Shown one piece after another: positions 33,698 to 42,432 of a stretch of 64,000 bases of DNA; positions within the stretch are counted from its first letter, which is position 1, and every line of letters begins with the position of its first letter. The DNA is from Flavobacterium swingsii (GTDB taxonomy: Bacteria > Bacteroidota > Bacteroidia > Flavobacteriales > Flavobacteriaceae): NCBI RefSeq assembly GCF_900111965.1, contig NZ_FOJT01000001.1:248001-312000 (forward strand), read 5' to 3'. The position numbers and the translations under genes are program-made. The notes below the pieces were generated by a model that ran no database searches, had not been told where the DNA came from, and saw only the letters and a list, made by a program, of their open reading frames with translations.

Positions 33698-35560
33698 TTA
33701 AAATTTAAGGGTTATGTATAGATTAAAATTTCTACCTGGAAGCGGTCTATCTTCAAGGCTTTGGTATTTTTCATTTAATAAATTAAGTACTTGAAAACCT
33801 AATTTTGAAGAGTTTAAAAATTTAAAATCATAGTCTATTCCTGCATTAGATACTTTATATGATTTTATGATTTGTTTCGGATCATTATCAGATCTTGTAT
33901 ATACGAATCCGTTGTATAAGAATTGGTAGTTTATAGCAAACTTTCTATACGAATAAGCGACTGAACCTGTGGCTTTGTGAAAAGGAACAAAAAACAATTG
34001 CTTTTTTGTTTCTTCGTCTTGTGAGATTGTATAAGCATAAGTCCCGTTTATACTCAAAAAATGTTTACCAAAATTATTTGCCCAACCCAATACAGTTTCA
34101 GATCCATAAGCGGCAACTTTATTCGTGTTTTGTGGTGTCCAACCACCATTATCTCCAGGTTTCCAACTTATTAGATCTTTTATTTTATTGTAATAAAATG
34201 TCTGAGAAAGTTTTATTTTTTGAAACGAAAATACATTTCCAACCTCAGCCTGATAAGAACTCTCTACTTTTAGGTCTGGATTTCCCTGATCTGAAGTTCC
34301 TTCCCAATACAAATCATTGAAAGTAGGGATTCTGTAATTTCTAGAAAGATTTATTTTTACGGTATACCAATTATTTAAAAAACAGGAAGTCCCCGCAGAA
34401 AACAACAACGGACTTTTATAATTATCTGTAATTTCTTGACGAATCCCAAACTCATTTTGCCATTTCTTACCTACCTGCTGTTTCACTAATACTGCTGCCG
34501 AACCAATTTTTCTTATATTATTACCAAAACTTGTACCGAAACCTCTGGTTTGGCTATAGTCTATAATCGTATTTATTTTTAAAGATTTTAACAATTGATA
34601 GCTCAAATCTAATTTTGCAATGGCACTTTCGGACTTACCAAAACTAAAATAATCACTTTCTATATTTCCAAAATATTGATATTCTTCAACAATATAAGCC
34701 GATTTAAGATTAGCCGAAAACTTATCAAAGTTACCGTCATATTCTAATAAATTACGACTAAAACTGTTTACATACTTTGTTTTTGTATCGGATTCTGACA
34801 CCAAAGACAAATGCCTGTCAGTATTTGAGGTTTGACTGTAAAATTTAATCAAATTAGACGAATTAATTTTATACCCAATATTAGCATTCAAACTCGTATT
34901 TAGATATTCTCCGTTTAAGTTTTTTCTTTGCTCTCCTTTCCAAGTAAATAGTTTAATATAAGGATATTCATTTTTGGAGGCATTATAAGAAAAACCAATT
35001 TGAGCACTCCATTTTTCGTTAGACAGGAGTGTTTTATAGTTTATTCCAGAAGTATCAAAACTTCCGTAGGACAATTGCAGGTTGTTAGTAAATTGTTTTT
35101 TGAAACTCAAATTATTGTTTAAATGCACACTTCCGCCCACGGCACCACTACCATAAATGACACTTCCTCCTCCTGCTTTAACACTAATTGAAGAGTAATC
35201 GTTTGCCGTTATGGTGTTAAAATCGGTGCTTCCATTAAGTTGTGAATTAATATTTATTCCGTTCCAAATCACGGCTGTTTGTGCCGATGTTGTCCCTCTA
35301 AAAGAAACCGTAGATAGCATACCGCGACCATATTCTTTAAAATAAATGGTGCTATTGTAATTAAGTAAATTAGTAAGAGAAGATTGATTTTTACTAATTA
35401 TCGAATCACTTAAAACCTGAATAGATTGCGATTTGTTATTGGTTTTCAAATAAGTATCTGACACAACAACTTCCTTCAAATTTGTTATGGTATCGTTTTG
35501 TGCCAAAACTAATTGGCAAACCAAAATCGAGAAGAATAAAATGTATTTTCTTAAAGTCAT
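33698..35560 (-). CDS. btuB: TonB-dependent cobalamin receptor, BtuB-like
   Basis: This 620-residue outer-membrane receptor has a signal peptide (to about residue 20, LVLAQ), a TonB-box-like N-terminal stretch (LKEVVVSDTYLK), a plug domain with GGGSVIYGSGAVGGSVHLNN, and a 22-strand barrel ending in aromatic NLYITLKF. It is short for a TonB receptor, which fits BtuB. Cobalamin as substrate is inferred from the B12 riboswitch directly upstream and the BtuG-like gene downstream. Confidence 0.9.
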   Translation of the reverse strand: MTLRKYILFFSILVCQLVLAQNDTITNLKEVVVSDTYLKTNNKSQSIQVLSDSIISKNQSSLTNLLNYNSTIYFKEYGRGMLSTVSFRGTTSAQTAVIWNGININSQLNGSTDFNTITANDYSSISVKAGGGSVIYGSGAVGGSVHLNNNLSFKKQFTNNLQLSYGSFDTSGINYKTLLSNEKWSAQIGFSYNASKNEYPYIKLFTWKGEQRKNLNGEYLNTSLNANIGYKINSSNLIKFYSQTSNTDRHLSLVSESDTKTKYVNSFSRNLLEYDGNFDKFSANLKSAYIVEEYQYFGNIESDYFSFGKSESAIAKLDLSYQLLKSLKINTIIDYSQTRGFGTSFGNNIRKIGSAAVLVKQQVGKKWQNEFGIRQEITDNYKSPLLFSAGTSCFLNNWYTVKINLSRNYRIPTFNDLYWEGTSDQGNPDLKVESSYQAEVGNVFSFQKIKLSQTFYYNKIKDLISWKPGDNGGWTPQNTNKVAAYGSETVLGWANNFGKHFLSINGTYAYTISQDEETKKQLFFVPFHKATGSVAYSYRKFAINYQFLYNGFVYTRSDNDPKQIIKSYKVSNAGIDYDFKFLNSSKLGFQVLNLLNEKYQSLEDRPLPGRNFNLYITLKF

Positions 35561-35599
35561 AATCTCAGAATCTCTTTTCCCGGAGATTCGATATTTGTT

Positions 35600-35780
35600 A
35601 AGAATTGAGGCAGGTCTCCTGGCTTGCGTCTTGTTGTTGACCTTCCCATTCGCTACAGCGATCAGTGGTATTTGTAGATAACAACAAGCTCATAGCTTAC
35701 AGTTGCGGGAACAGCTTTGGTATTTATCCAAATTCCCTTTTAATTCCTTCTTTTTGTTAAAAGACAGAAACCTTAATTCG
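35600..35780 (-). promoter_or_regulatory. Cobalamin riboswitch
   Basis: On the minus strand the leader carries the two diagnostic conserved blocks: GTTCCCGCAACTGTAAGC (35695-35712) and the B12 box AGCCAGGAGACCTGCC (35609-35624), in the order and spacing of the Rfam cobalamin class. The box ends 49 bp before the btuB start codon, so adenosylcobalamin binding would hide the ribosome site or end transcription, lowering receptor synthesis when vitamin is plentiful. Confidence 0.95.
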
Positions 35781-35784
35781 AGTG

Positions 35785-35792
35785 CAAAGATA
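35785..35792 (-). promoter_or_regulatory. Predicted -7 box of the riboswitch-btuB transcript
   Basis: The minus strand reads TATCTTTG (TANNTTTG) just upstream of the riboswitch, setting its 5' end near 35778. Confidence 0.6.
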
Positions 35793-35884
35793 ATTGCATA
35801 AATATTAATAACCCAATTTTTTTAGACTTTTTAAATATATTTTTAAATTATAATCACTATTATCATGATTAAACTAAATTTTTA

Positions 35885-36409
35885 TTAGAAATTTATCTTT
35901 TTTACTTCCCCAAAATCAACTTTATTTTGAAAAGCATCTTGAAGTAGTAAATTAGAAATTTTGCACAAAACACTCCGAATAACACCAGCATGTGTTATAA
36001 TTACAACTGGGTTTGATGGGTTTGTGTTTTTTATTTCGTCAAAAAAAGTATTTACCCTTTCGTATAGTTGTACGAAGGATTCGCCATTTGGTACTGGTAC
36101 ATTTACAAAATCTTGCATCCAAGGATTCATTTCATCTTCTGGAATATCGTTCCACTTTTTTAATTCCCAATCGCCAAAATTCATTTCCATTAATCTGGAA
36201 TCGGTTTTGAAATTTCCTTCTGAAATATGATTAGCTAATACTGTGCATCGTTTCAAAGGACTCGAATATACGATTGCATTTGAAGGTATTTTTGTTTTTA
36301 TAGATTCGAAAAGTGATAAATAATCATCTTGAATTTCTACATCGGCTTGACCATAACAGATACCTTTTTCGCAAACTGTTTCGGTGTGACGTACTAAATA
36401 AACTTCCAT
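35885..36409 (-). CDS. cobC: Alpha-ribazole phosphatase-like histidine phosphatase
   Basis: This protein has 174 residues from the ATG at 36409 (MEVYLVRHTET). The longer frame reads through the cobS end and is rejected. The histidine phosphatase catalytic motif LVRHTET (His about 8) and the second His (ITHAGVIRS, about 138) are present, with SSPLKRC as the phosphate-pocket Arg. Overlap with cobS by 16 bp, and the cob context, support removal of the 5'-phosphate from alpha-ribazole phosphate or adenosylcobalamin phosphate. Confidence 0.88.
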   Translation of the reverse strand: MEVYLVRHTETVCEKGICYGQADVEIQDDYLSLFESIKTKIPSNAIVYSSPLKRCTVLANHISEGNFKTDSRLMEMNFGDWELKKWNDIPEDEMNPWMQDFVNVPVPNGESFVQLYERVNTFFDEIKNTNPSNPVVIITHAGVIRSVLCKISNLLLQDAFQNKVDFGEVKKINF

Positions 36410-37200
36410 ATTCCTATAATTGACAGGTAAAAAACAACTTCGCACACTTGCTGGGTCGCTCCTAGGCAATCTCCAGTATAACCGTCAATCCATTTCTGGA
36501 AATAGCGAACCAAGAAAAACCGAGTGGTAAAAACTGGAAGTATGACTAATAGCAACTGCCATTGAAAACAAAACAAAAGAACAAGTGGCAACAGTCCGAA
36601 AAATAATGCTCCAAAAACTTCTCGCCAAGTGTAACTCTGGGCAATGGGTTTACTTTTACTCGAAGCGTCCTCGCGAGAATATTGATGTGTAAAAACTATG
36701 GAAATGGCAGCTAATCTACTGATGGAATGAGCAGAAACGAAAAGTAAAAAAATGGTAAATGGTAAATGGTAAATGATAAATTGATGATTTTGTGAATCAT
36801 TGACTAATTGACTCAAAATTTGAAACTTTAGTAAAAACAACAATACCAAACCAATTGCTCCATACGCTCCAATGGCGCTATCTTTCATAATTATTAGGAT
36901 TTTTTCTTTAGTCCAACCACCTCCAAAACCATCACAAACATCGGCAAAACCATCTTCGTGAAAAGCACCTGTGGTTAGAATTCCTGCAATAATTGCTAAA
37001 ATAATTGCTATATCATGAGAGAAGAGAATAGATGAGAGATAATAAGCCGCAAAGCTTATTCCTCCTACAATCCAACCAATAAACGGAAAATACCGAGAGG
37101 CTTTGTTGAGATAATCTGGATTGTGATCGATGTTTTTCGGACACGGAATTCGAGTATAAAACATTAATGCGGTAAAAAATATATGGATTTCTTTTTTCAT
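36394..37200 (-). CDS. cobS: Adenosylcobinamide-GDP ribazoletransferase (cobalamin synthase)
   Basis: This protein has 268 residues from the ATG at 37200 (MKKEIHIFFTALMFYTRIPCP). It is an integral membrane enzyme with about six helices and the acidic motif FHEDGFADVCDGFGGG with KDS-x-IGAYG. It joins adenosylcobinamide-GDP and alpha-ribazole in the last step of cobalamin assembly. It lies between the bluB-cobT fusion and cobC. Confidence 0.94.
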   Translation of the reverse strand: MKKEIHIFFTALMFYTRIPCPKNIDHNPDYLNKASRYFPFIGWIVGGISFAAYYLSSILFSHDIAIILAIIAGILTTGAFHEDGFADVCDGFGGGWTKEKILIIMKDSAIGAYGAIGLVLLFLLKFQILSQLVNDSQNHQFIIYHLPFTIFLLFVSAHSISRLAAISIVFTHQYSREDASSKSKPIAQSYTWREVFGALFFGLLPLVLLFCFQWQLLLVILPVFTTRFFLVRYFQKWIDGYTGDCLGATQQVCEVVFYLSIIGIWKFI

Positions 37201-37295
37201 TTTTTTTATGGAACGCTGATAAAACGGATGCAAGCAACGCTGATTATCTTGGTTTTTTTTTTAGTTATAAATATATTTTCTATGAACTTCCCTGA
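37201..37295. repeat. Direct repeat in the cobT-cobS gap
   Basis: AACGCTGAT occurs twice (37212-37220 and 37237-37245), separated by AAAACGGATGCAAGC. The sequence resembles the common flavobacterial intergenic repeats. No promoter box or riboswitch was seen in this 95-bp gap. Confidence 0.5.
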
Positions 37296-38978
37296 TTACT
37301 TTTTACTAACTCCTGCACTTTCAAAACTCGCCATTTCATTCAAAAAAGCTACTGCCGATTGAATAATTGGAAATGCGACCGCACAACCTGTCCCTTCACC
37401 TAAACGTAAATTTAAATTTAAAATGGATTTTGCATTTAAATAATTCAACAATTTCATATGTGCCTGCTCGGCAGATTGATGACAAAATATAGCATTTTGT
37501 ATAATCCCTGGATTCTTTTTAAAGGCAATTAAAAAAGCGATGCTACAAATAAATCCGTCAACTAGAATCAACATATTATTGTTATAGGCTTCAATCATTC
37601 CGCCAGCCATCTGAAAAATTTCGAATCCTCCGAAATAAGCTAATTTGCTATCCAAATCATCTGAACCTTTATAATTTTCAATTACTTTTCGCAGAATTTC
37701 ATTTTTGAACAGTAATTTTTCATCATCAACACCCGTTCCTTTTCCTACGCAATCTTCAATTGGCAATCCTAAAATAACACTCATTAAAACCGAAGCCGTT
37801 GATGTATTTCCGATTCCCATTTCTCCAAAACCAATGCAATTACTTCCAGTTTCTGCAATAGCTTTAACAATTTTACTTCCTTTAGCAAAACACAAATCGA
37901 GTTCGGTTGCACTCATTGCTGCACCATGTAAAAAAGACTGTGTACCTTTTGCTATTTTTGCTGAAATCAAATTAGTATTCGTCGAAAAATCATAATTCAC
38001 CCCAGAATCTACAATAGATAATTGAATGTTATGTTGCTTACAAAATACATTTATCGCCGCTCCACCTTCAAGAAAATTTATTACCATTTGACGTGTAACA
38101 TCTTGCGGATACGCACTCACTCCATGATTTGCAATACCGTGATCGGCAGCAAAAATAACCATATTGGGTTGGATAATTTTAGGTTCCAAGGTTTGAAACA
38201 CCATTCCGATTTGTTTTGCCAAAACTTCTAACATTCCTAAAGAACCTGCTGGCTTGGTTTTGTTGTTAATTTTATACTGTAATGCTTCGGATAAATCAAA
38301 ATCAGTGACCATTTTACCACCCAATTCAACTGGAGTAACCTCATTATTCAGATGAAGCTTACTTATTTCTTCTACAAATGGTTTTTCCAATTTTTGCTTC
38401 CAATTCAATTGTTGCAACATCGGTTGGTTTTCATAATTTGTAGCAGGTTTACCTACGCAGAAATAACCCAAAGGCTCTATATTTTCAGGTAAACCCAATA
38501 ACTTTTTAAACTCATAATAATTTAAAATAGAAACCCATCCCATGGAATAGCCTTGTTCCGTAAGGGAAAGCCATATATTTTGTGCCGCACAAACCGCACT
38601 AAATTTTATAGCTTCGTTACTACCCACTGTTCCAATTGTGAAATTATTCAGAACCGAACGATCATAACAAATCACAAGTCCGAGTGAAGCTTCCTCAATA
38701 GCTTCAAGCTTTAGGGCTTGGTATTGTGATTTTTGTTGTTCGTTATCGGTTTGATTAGTTGCTTTCTTGTCATAATCCAAAAACAATTCTTTGATCGCTT
38801 TTTTAATTTCTGTTGACTTTATGAGATAGTATTTTGTAGCATCAGTCAACCCCACAGATGGCGCCCAATGTCCCGCTTGCAATGCTTTTTCAATGACCGA
38901 ATCAGGAACCTCATCATCCGTAAAATGGCGAGTGTCACGACGGGATTTTAAAATTTCATCTAAATCAAACATGGTCAT
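37296..38978 (-). CDS. BluB-CobT fusion (DMB synthase and DMB phosphoribosyltransferase)
   Basis: The 560 residues cover two enzymes. Residues 1-205 are a BluB-type nitroreductase fold (SRRDTRHF, GHWAPSVGLTDATKYYLI, QGYSMGWVSIL), which makes 5,6-dimethylbenzimidazole (DMB) from reduced FMN and oxygen. Residues 225-560 are CobT (NKTKPAGSLGMLE, VIFAADHGIANHGVSAYPQ, GFGEMGIGNTSTAS, LRLGEGTGCAVAFPI with the catalytic Glu), which attaches DMB to ribose phosphate. The joining makes sense, as the first product is the second substrate. It ends before cobS and starts 10 bp after cobU. Confidence 0.93.
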   Translation of the reverse strand: MTMFDLDEILKSRRDTRHFTDDEVPDSVIEKALQAGHWAPSVGLTDATKYYLIKSTEIKKAIKELFLDYDKKATNQTDNEQQKSQYQALKLEAIEEASLGLVICYDRSVLNNFTIGTVGSNEAIKFSAVCAAQNIWLSLTEQGYSMGWVSILNYYEFKKLLGLPENIEPLGYFCVGKPATNYENQPMLQQLNWKQKLEKPFVEEISKLHLNNEVTPVELGGKMVTDFDLSEALQYKINNKTKPAGSLGMLEVLAKQIGMVFQTLEPKIIQPNMVIFAADHGIANHGVSAYPQDVTRQMVINFLEGGAAINVFCKQHNIQLSIVDSGVNYDFSTNTNLISAKIAKGTQSFLHGAAMSATELDLCFAKGSKIVKAIAETGSNCIGFGEMGIGNTSTASVLMSVILGLPIEDCVGKGTGVDDEKLLFKNEILRKVIENYKGSDDLDSKLAYFGGFEIFQMAGGMIEAYNNNMLILVDGFICSIAFLIAFKKNPGIIQNAIFCHQSAEQAHMKLLNYLNAKSILNLNLRLGEGTGCAVAFPIIQSAVAFLNEMASFESAGVSKK

Positions 38979-38988
38979 CTAATTATTG

Positions 38989-39501
38989 TTAATTTCCTTT
39001 TATCGTTACAGGAATACCAGAAACCATCAGTACTACGGTATGAGCTTTTTTGGCTAAATATTGGTTCATCCAACCTTGTAATTCGGTAAATTTTCGTCCA
39101 ATGTGGGTGTCGGCATGAACGCCCATTCCTATTTCGTTGGTGATGATAATAATGGTTGTGTCTTTTTGATTGGCGATAGCATCGAATTCGGATTTGGCTT
39201 GTTCCAAACACAATTCCACATCGTTTTTAGTATCCACAAAAAAGTTGGTTAACCAAAGCGTCACACAATCAATTACGGCAACTTTCCCCGAAAAATCAAT
39301 TTCGCTCAGGTGTTTCTCTTTTTCAATGTTGACCCATCTTTCGTCTCGGTCTTTTTGATGACGATCAATACGCTTTTGGAAATCGTCATCCCATTTTCGA
39401 GCCGTCGCCACATACATTGGTTTATCCGATAATTCTTTGGCAAAATTTTCGGCATAACTGCTTTTTCCTGAGCGTTCTCCGCCTGTAATTAAATAAATCA
39501 T
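38989..39501 (-). CDS. cobU: Adenosylcobinamide kinase / cobinamide-phosphate guanylyltransferase
   Basis: This 170-residue bifunctional enzyme of the nucleotide loop assembly pathway has Walker A LITGGERSGKSSYAE (residues 4-18), the catalytic-region RIDRHQKDRDERW (guanylyl acceptor His) and TNEIGMGVHADTHIGRKF. It activates cobinamide as its GDP form for CobS. It starts 6 bp after the Cys-rich gene ends. Confidence 0.95.
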   Translation of the reverse strand: MIYLITGGERSGKSSYAENFAKELSDKPMYVATARKWDDDFQKRIDRHQKDRDERWVNIEKEKHLSEIDFSGKVAVIDCVTLWLTNFFVDTKNDVELCLEQAKSEFDAIANQKDTTIIIITNEIGMGVHADTHIGRKFTELQGWMNQYLAKKAHTVVLMVSGIPVTIKGN

Positions 39502-39507
39502 TTTTCT

Positions 39508-39897
39508 TTATTTTTTAAATCCATAAGGGCAATGTCGGCATCCATTGGTACAACAATGTCCTCTTTTGAGATGAAAGAATGCTTTAAAAACATAATTCCC
39601 ATTCTCGATATAATAATCAATTCCGTCCACTAAATTGGTTGTTTTGGGTAAATCTTTCGCCTTATTTTGAATTGCGTTTTTTGGTGTTATAGTCGCTACA
39701 TACTCGTCGATTTTTGATGAACATGATATTTTAAAACAATTCGAACACAAACAACCTACCACTTCTGAGGGAGTAAAAATAGGTGGAAAATCATTACACC
39801 AACATTTACTTCCTTCTGGCGTATCTCCACAATTAAAAGACGTCCCGCAGGAAGAACAGTTTTTTACTCGAATGGTATTAGAAGGAAAATCGGTCAT
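39508..39897 (-). CDS. Cysteine-rich CWC / DUF5522 protein heading the cob operon
   Basis: This 129-residue soluble protein has an N-terminal Cys-rich CWC segment (CSSCGTSFNCG, SKCWCNDFPP, CLCSNCF; about 14-62), and a DUF5522 end (DYYIENGNYVFKAFFHLKRG then CCTNGCRHCPYGFKK, written here as separate pieces; about 92-129). The 15 or so cysteines suggest metal binding, probably zinc or iron-sulfur. Neither family has a known function. It is the first gene of the cob operon, 6 bp before cobU, with a promoter of its own about 75 bp upstream, so a link to corrinoid handling is possible. Confidence 0.82.
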   Translation of the reverse strand: MTDFPSNTIRVKNCSSCGTSFNCGDTPEGSKCWCNDFPPIFTPSEVVGCLCSNCFKISCSSKIDEYVATITPKNAIQNKAKDLPKTTNLVDGIDYYIENGNYVFKAFFHLKRGHCCTNGCRHCPYGFKK

Positions 39898-39973
39898 TAT
39901 TTTACTTTTTCAAAAGTGTAAAAAGACAAATATTTATGTTTGTGTTTACTCGTTTTATTTAAAAACCTAACAA

Positions 39974-39981
39974 CAAATATA
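39974..39981 (-). promoter_or_regulatory. Predicted -7 box of the cob operon
   Basis: The minus strand reads TATATTTG (TANNTTTG). The roughly 70-bp leader to the Cys-rich gene shows no B12 box, so the operon does not seem to be under the riboswitch type that controls btuB. Confidence 0.5.
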
Positions 39982-40070
39982 GTGGTCTGAAGGCAATTAT
40001 TAAGTAAAAATCTAATTTTAAGTTTAAGAGGCAATTTAAAATTGATTCGCATTATAAAAAAATTATAATT

Positions 40071-40078
40071 TACCTTTG
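40071..40078 (+). promoter_or_regulatory. Predicted -7 box of btuF-btuC
   Basis: TACCTTTG (TANNTTTG) lies 111 bp upstream of btuF. The leader holds a 24-codon open frame (40104-40178) and the small palindrome ATGT-GAATT-ACAT, but no cobalamin riboswitch motif. Confidence 0.5.
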
Positions 40079-40188
40079 TCATAAAATTTTCAAAAACAAT
40101 GAAATGAACATAACGGAAATTTGGTTGCAAACACCAATGATTATATGTGAATTACATGTGACAGATGAAAAACAATAAATACCACCAT

Positions 40189-41331
40189 ATGAAACTAAAC
40201 TGTGTTAAAATATCCTTTTCTATATTACTTTTAATGCTAATTGGATGTAAAAAAAATGAAGAAAACAGAGCTAAAACAACTGGTATTGTTGGAAATTCCA
40301 TAACATATTCAAAAAGCTTAGCTATTTTTAAACATGAAGGATATTCGGTGGTAAAAGTTTCGAATCCTTGGCCGAATGCTAATAAAGATTTTACTTATAT
40401 TCTAAAAGAAAAAGGCGGAATCGTTCCAGATAGTTTGCAAAAAGAGATTACTATTTCTGTTCCGTTACAATCGGTTGTAGTGACCTCAACAACCAATATT
40501 CCTTTTCTAGAAATGCTTAGAGTAGAGAAATCATTAGTAGGTTTTCCGCATACTGATTATGTTTCGTCCGAAAAAACCAGAAGATTAATTGATGCTGGTT
40601 CGGTAAAAAACGTGGGACAAAACGAAAAATTAAATATGGAACGTCTCATCGATTTAGCGCCTAGTCTCATTGTAGCTTTTGGAGTAGATAACAACAATCC
40701 AATGATTGATAATTTACAAAAAAGTAGTCTAAAAGTGCTAATTCAAGCCGATTGGATGGAGCAATCACCACTTGGAAAAGCGGAATGGATAAAACTTTTC
40801 GGGAGTCTTTTTTGCAAAGAAAAAGAAGCTAAAACACTTTTTGATGATATTGTAAAAAATTATAATGATGCTTTATTATCCGTTAAAAATAGTAAGGCAG
40901 AAACTTCGGTTCTTTATGGTTCTATGTATCAAGATCAATGGTTTGTTGCCAAAGGAAACAGCTGGGTTGCCCAGTTTTTAAGAGATGCAAAGGCGAATTA
41001 TCTCTGGAAAGACGTTGAAGGAACTGGTAGCTTAGGATTGTCATTTGAAAATATTTTGGACAAGGCAAAAAACGCAGGATGCTGGATTGCTGCTGGGCAT
41101 TATAAATCATTAGCCGAATTGGAAAAAAGCAATCCCCACTATAGTCAGTTTGATGCCTTTAAAAACAAAAATGTATATACTTTTGAAGCAAAAGTAGGAG
41201 CAAAAGGCGGAACTATTTATTACGAATCAGCTCCAAGCCGCCCTGATTTAGTATTAAAGGATTATATCAAAATTTTCCATCCAGAATTATTACCTGATTA
41301 CACATTAACTTTTGCTCAAAAACTAAATTAA
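40189..41331 (+). CDS. btuF: ABC transporter substrate-binding lipoprotein, BtuF-like
   Basis: This protein has 380 residues from the ATG at 40189, which gives a clean lipoprotein signal (LLLMLIGC, Cys about 20). A frame from 40165 adds eight residues. It is a class III periplasmic binding protein with the helical-backbone pattern PFLEMLRVEKSLVGFP, ERLIDLAPSLIVAFG and ENILDKAKNAGCWI. Such proteins bind B12, haem or ferric chelates. Position next to the cob genes and the BtuC-type permease favours B12. The gene ends one base before btuC. Confidence 0.85.
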   Translation: MKLNCVKISFSILLLMLIGCKKNEENRAKTTGIVGNSITYSKSLAIFKHEGYSVVKVSNPWPNANKDFTYILKEKGGIVPDSLQKEITISVPLQSVVVTSTTNIPFLEMLRVEKSLVGFPHTDYVSSEKTRRLIDAGSVKNVGQNEKLNMERLIDLAPSLIVAFGVDNNNPMIDNLQKSSLKVLIQADWMEQSPLGKAEWIKLFGSLFCKEKEAKTLFDDIVKNYNDALLSVKNSKAETSVLYGSMYQDQWFVAKGNSWVAQFLRDAKANYLWKDVEGTGSLGLSFENILDKAKNAGCWIAAGHYKSLAELEKSNPHYSQFDAFKNKNVYTFEAKVGAKGGTIYYESAPSRPDLVLKDYIKIFHPELLPDYTLTFAQKLN

Positions 41332-41332
41332 A

Positions 41333-42361
41333 TTGCCTAACAACAAACGAAATATATTCCTTTTTCTGACGCTTCTTATTGGAGCGATATTGTTGTTTTT
41401 TATCAACATTAGTTTGGGTCAAGTTTTTATTCCTTTCAAAGAAGTTTTAAAAAGCCTTACAGGATCACAAGCAAGTAAAGAAACTTGGGAATATATTATT
41501 TTTAATTATCGTTTACCTAAGGCCATTACAGCTATTTTAGTTGGAATGGGGTTGTCTGTTTCCGGATTATTAATGCAAACTTTATTTAGAAATCCATTAG
41601 CTGGACCTTATGTTTTAGGACTAAGTTCAGGTTCCAGTTTGGGTGTTGCCTTTGTCATTTTAGGAGCCAGTTATTTACCAACTATTATTGCCGATTATTT
41701 TTTATCTCCTTACGGAATTATGTTTGCTTCTTGTTTGGGAAGTTTGCTGGTTTTATTTTTGGTCTTATTAGTTTCAAAACGACTGCGAGATACTACTTCC
41801 ATTCTAATTGTAGGACTTATGTTTAGTAGTTTTTCTGGTGCAATAGTTAGTGTTTTAACTTATTTTTCTTCGGCGGAACAATTACAAAAATTCACTTTTT
41901 GGTCTATGGGAAGTTTGGGTAATTTATCTTGGAATCAGATTGTAATTCTTCTTGTAGCGGTAACAATTGGTTTATTTTTAAGTGTTTTGAATATTAAAGC
42001 TTTGGACGCATTATTATTAGGCGAAAATTATGCCCGAAGTATGGGAATAAATTTCAAAAAATCGAAATTTATAATCATCATTGCAACGAGTATTTTAGCT
42101 GGAAGTATTACTGCCTTTGCAGGACCAATCGCTTTTATCGGATTAGCCGTTCCGCATATTGCAAAAATGGTTTTTCACACAAGCAATCATTGGATTTTAT
42201 TTTGGAGCACTTTATTTTTTGGTGCTATTATCATGTTGTTTTGTGATATGGTTTCGCAAATGCCGGGAACAAATGTGACTTTACCTATAAATGCCATAAC
42301 TTCTATAATTGGCGCGCCAGTTGTGATTTGGCTGTTGGTTAGAAAACGAGGTTTTAATTGA
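41333..42361 (+). CDS. btuC: FecCD/BtuC-type ABC permease, TTG start
   Basis: This 342-residue inner-membrane permease has about ten helices and the family patterns NYRLPKAITAILVGMGLSVSG, MQTLFRNPLAGPYVLG with SSGSSLGVA, and GPIAFIGLAVPHIAKM. The first helix begins six residues after the TTG at 41333, and no ATG fits, so TTG is the real start. The next gene is unrelated: no BtuD ATPase gene follows, so the ATPase must be encoded elsewhere. Confidence 0.9.
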   Translation: MPNNKRNIFLFLTLLIGAILLFFINISLGQVFIPFKEVLKSLTGSQASKETWEYIIFNYRLPKAITAILVGMGLSVSGLLMQTLFRNPLAGPYVLGLSSGSSLGVAFVILGASYLPTIIADYFLSPYGIMFASCLGSLLVLFLVLLVSKRLRDTTSILIVGLMFSSFSGAIVSVLTYFSSAEQLQKFTFWSMGSLGNLSWNQIVILLVAVTIGLFLSVLNIKALDALLLGENYARSMGINFKKSKFIIIIATSILAGSITAFAGPIAFIGLAVPHIAKMVFHTSNHWILFWSTLFFGAIIMLFCDMVSQMPGTNVTLPINAITSIIGAPVVIWLLVRKRGFN

Positions 42362-42398
42362 TTCTAACTAAATATAAAATAATCTTTTGCAAACAATC

Positions 42399-42427
42399 TG
42401 AAATCTAAAATCTGAAATCTAAAATCT
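42399..42427. repeat. Short direct repeat before the glycosyltransferase gene
   Basis: TCTGAAATCTAAAA repeats twice in tandem with slight change. It is low-complexity AT filler of the type common in this genus. Confidence 0.45.
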
Positions 42428-42432
42428 TTTAG

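Noticed and set aside
37201..37295. Hidden cobalamin riboswitch before cobS
   Set aside because: No B12 box or core GCAACTGTAAG motif on either strand; only an AACGCTGAT repeat is found.
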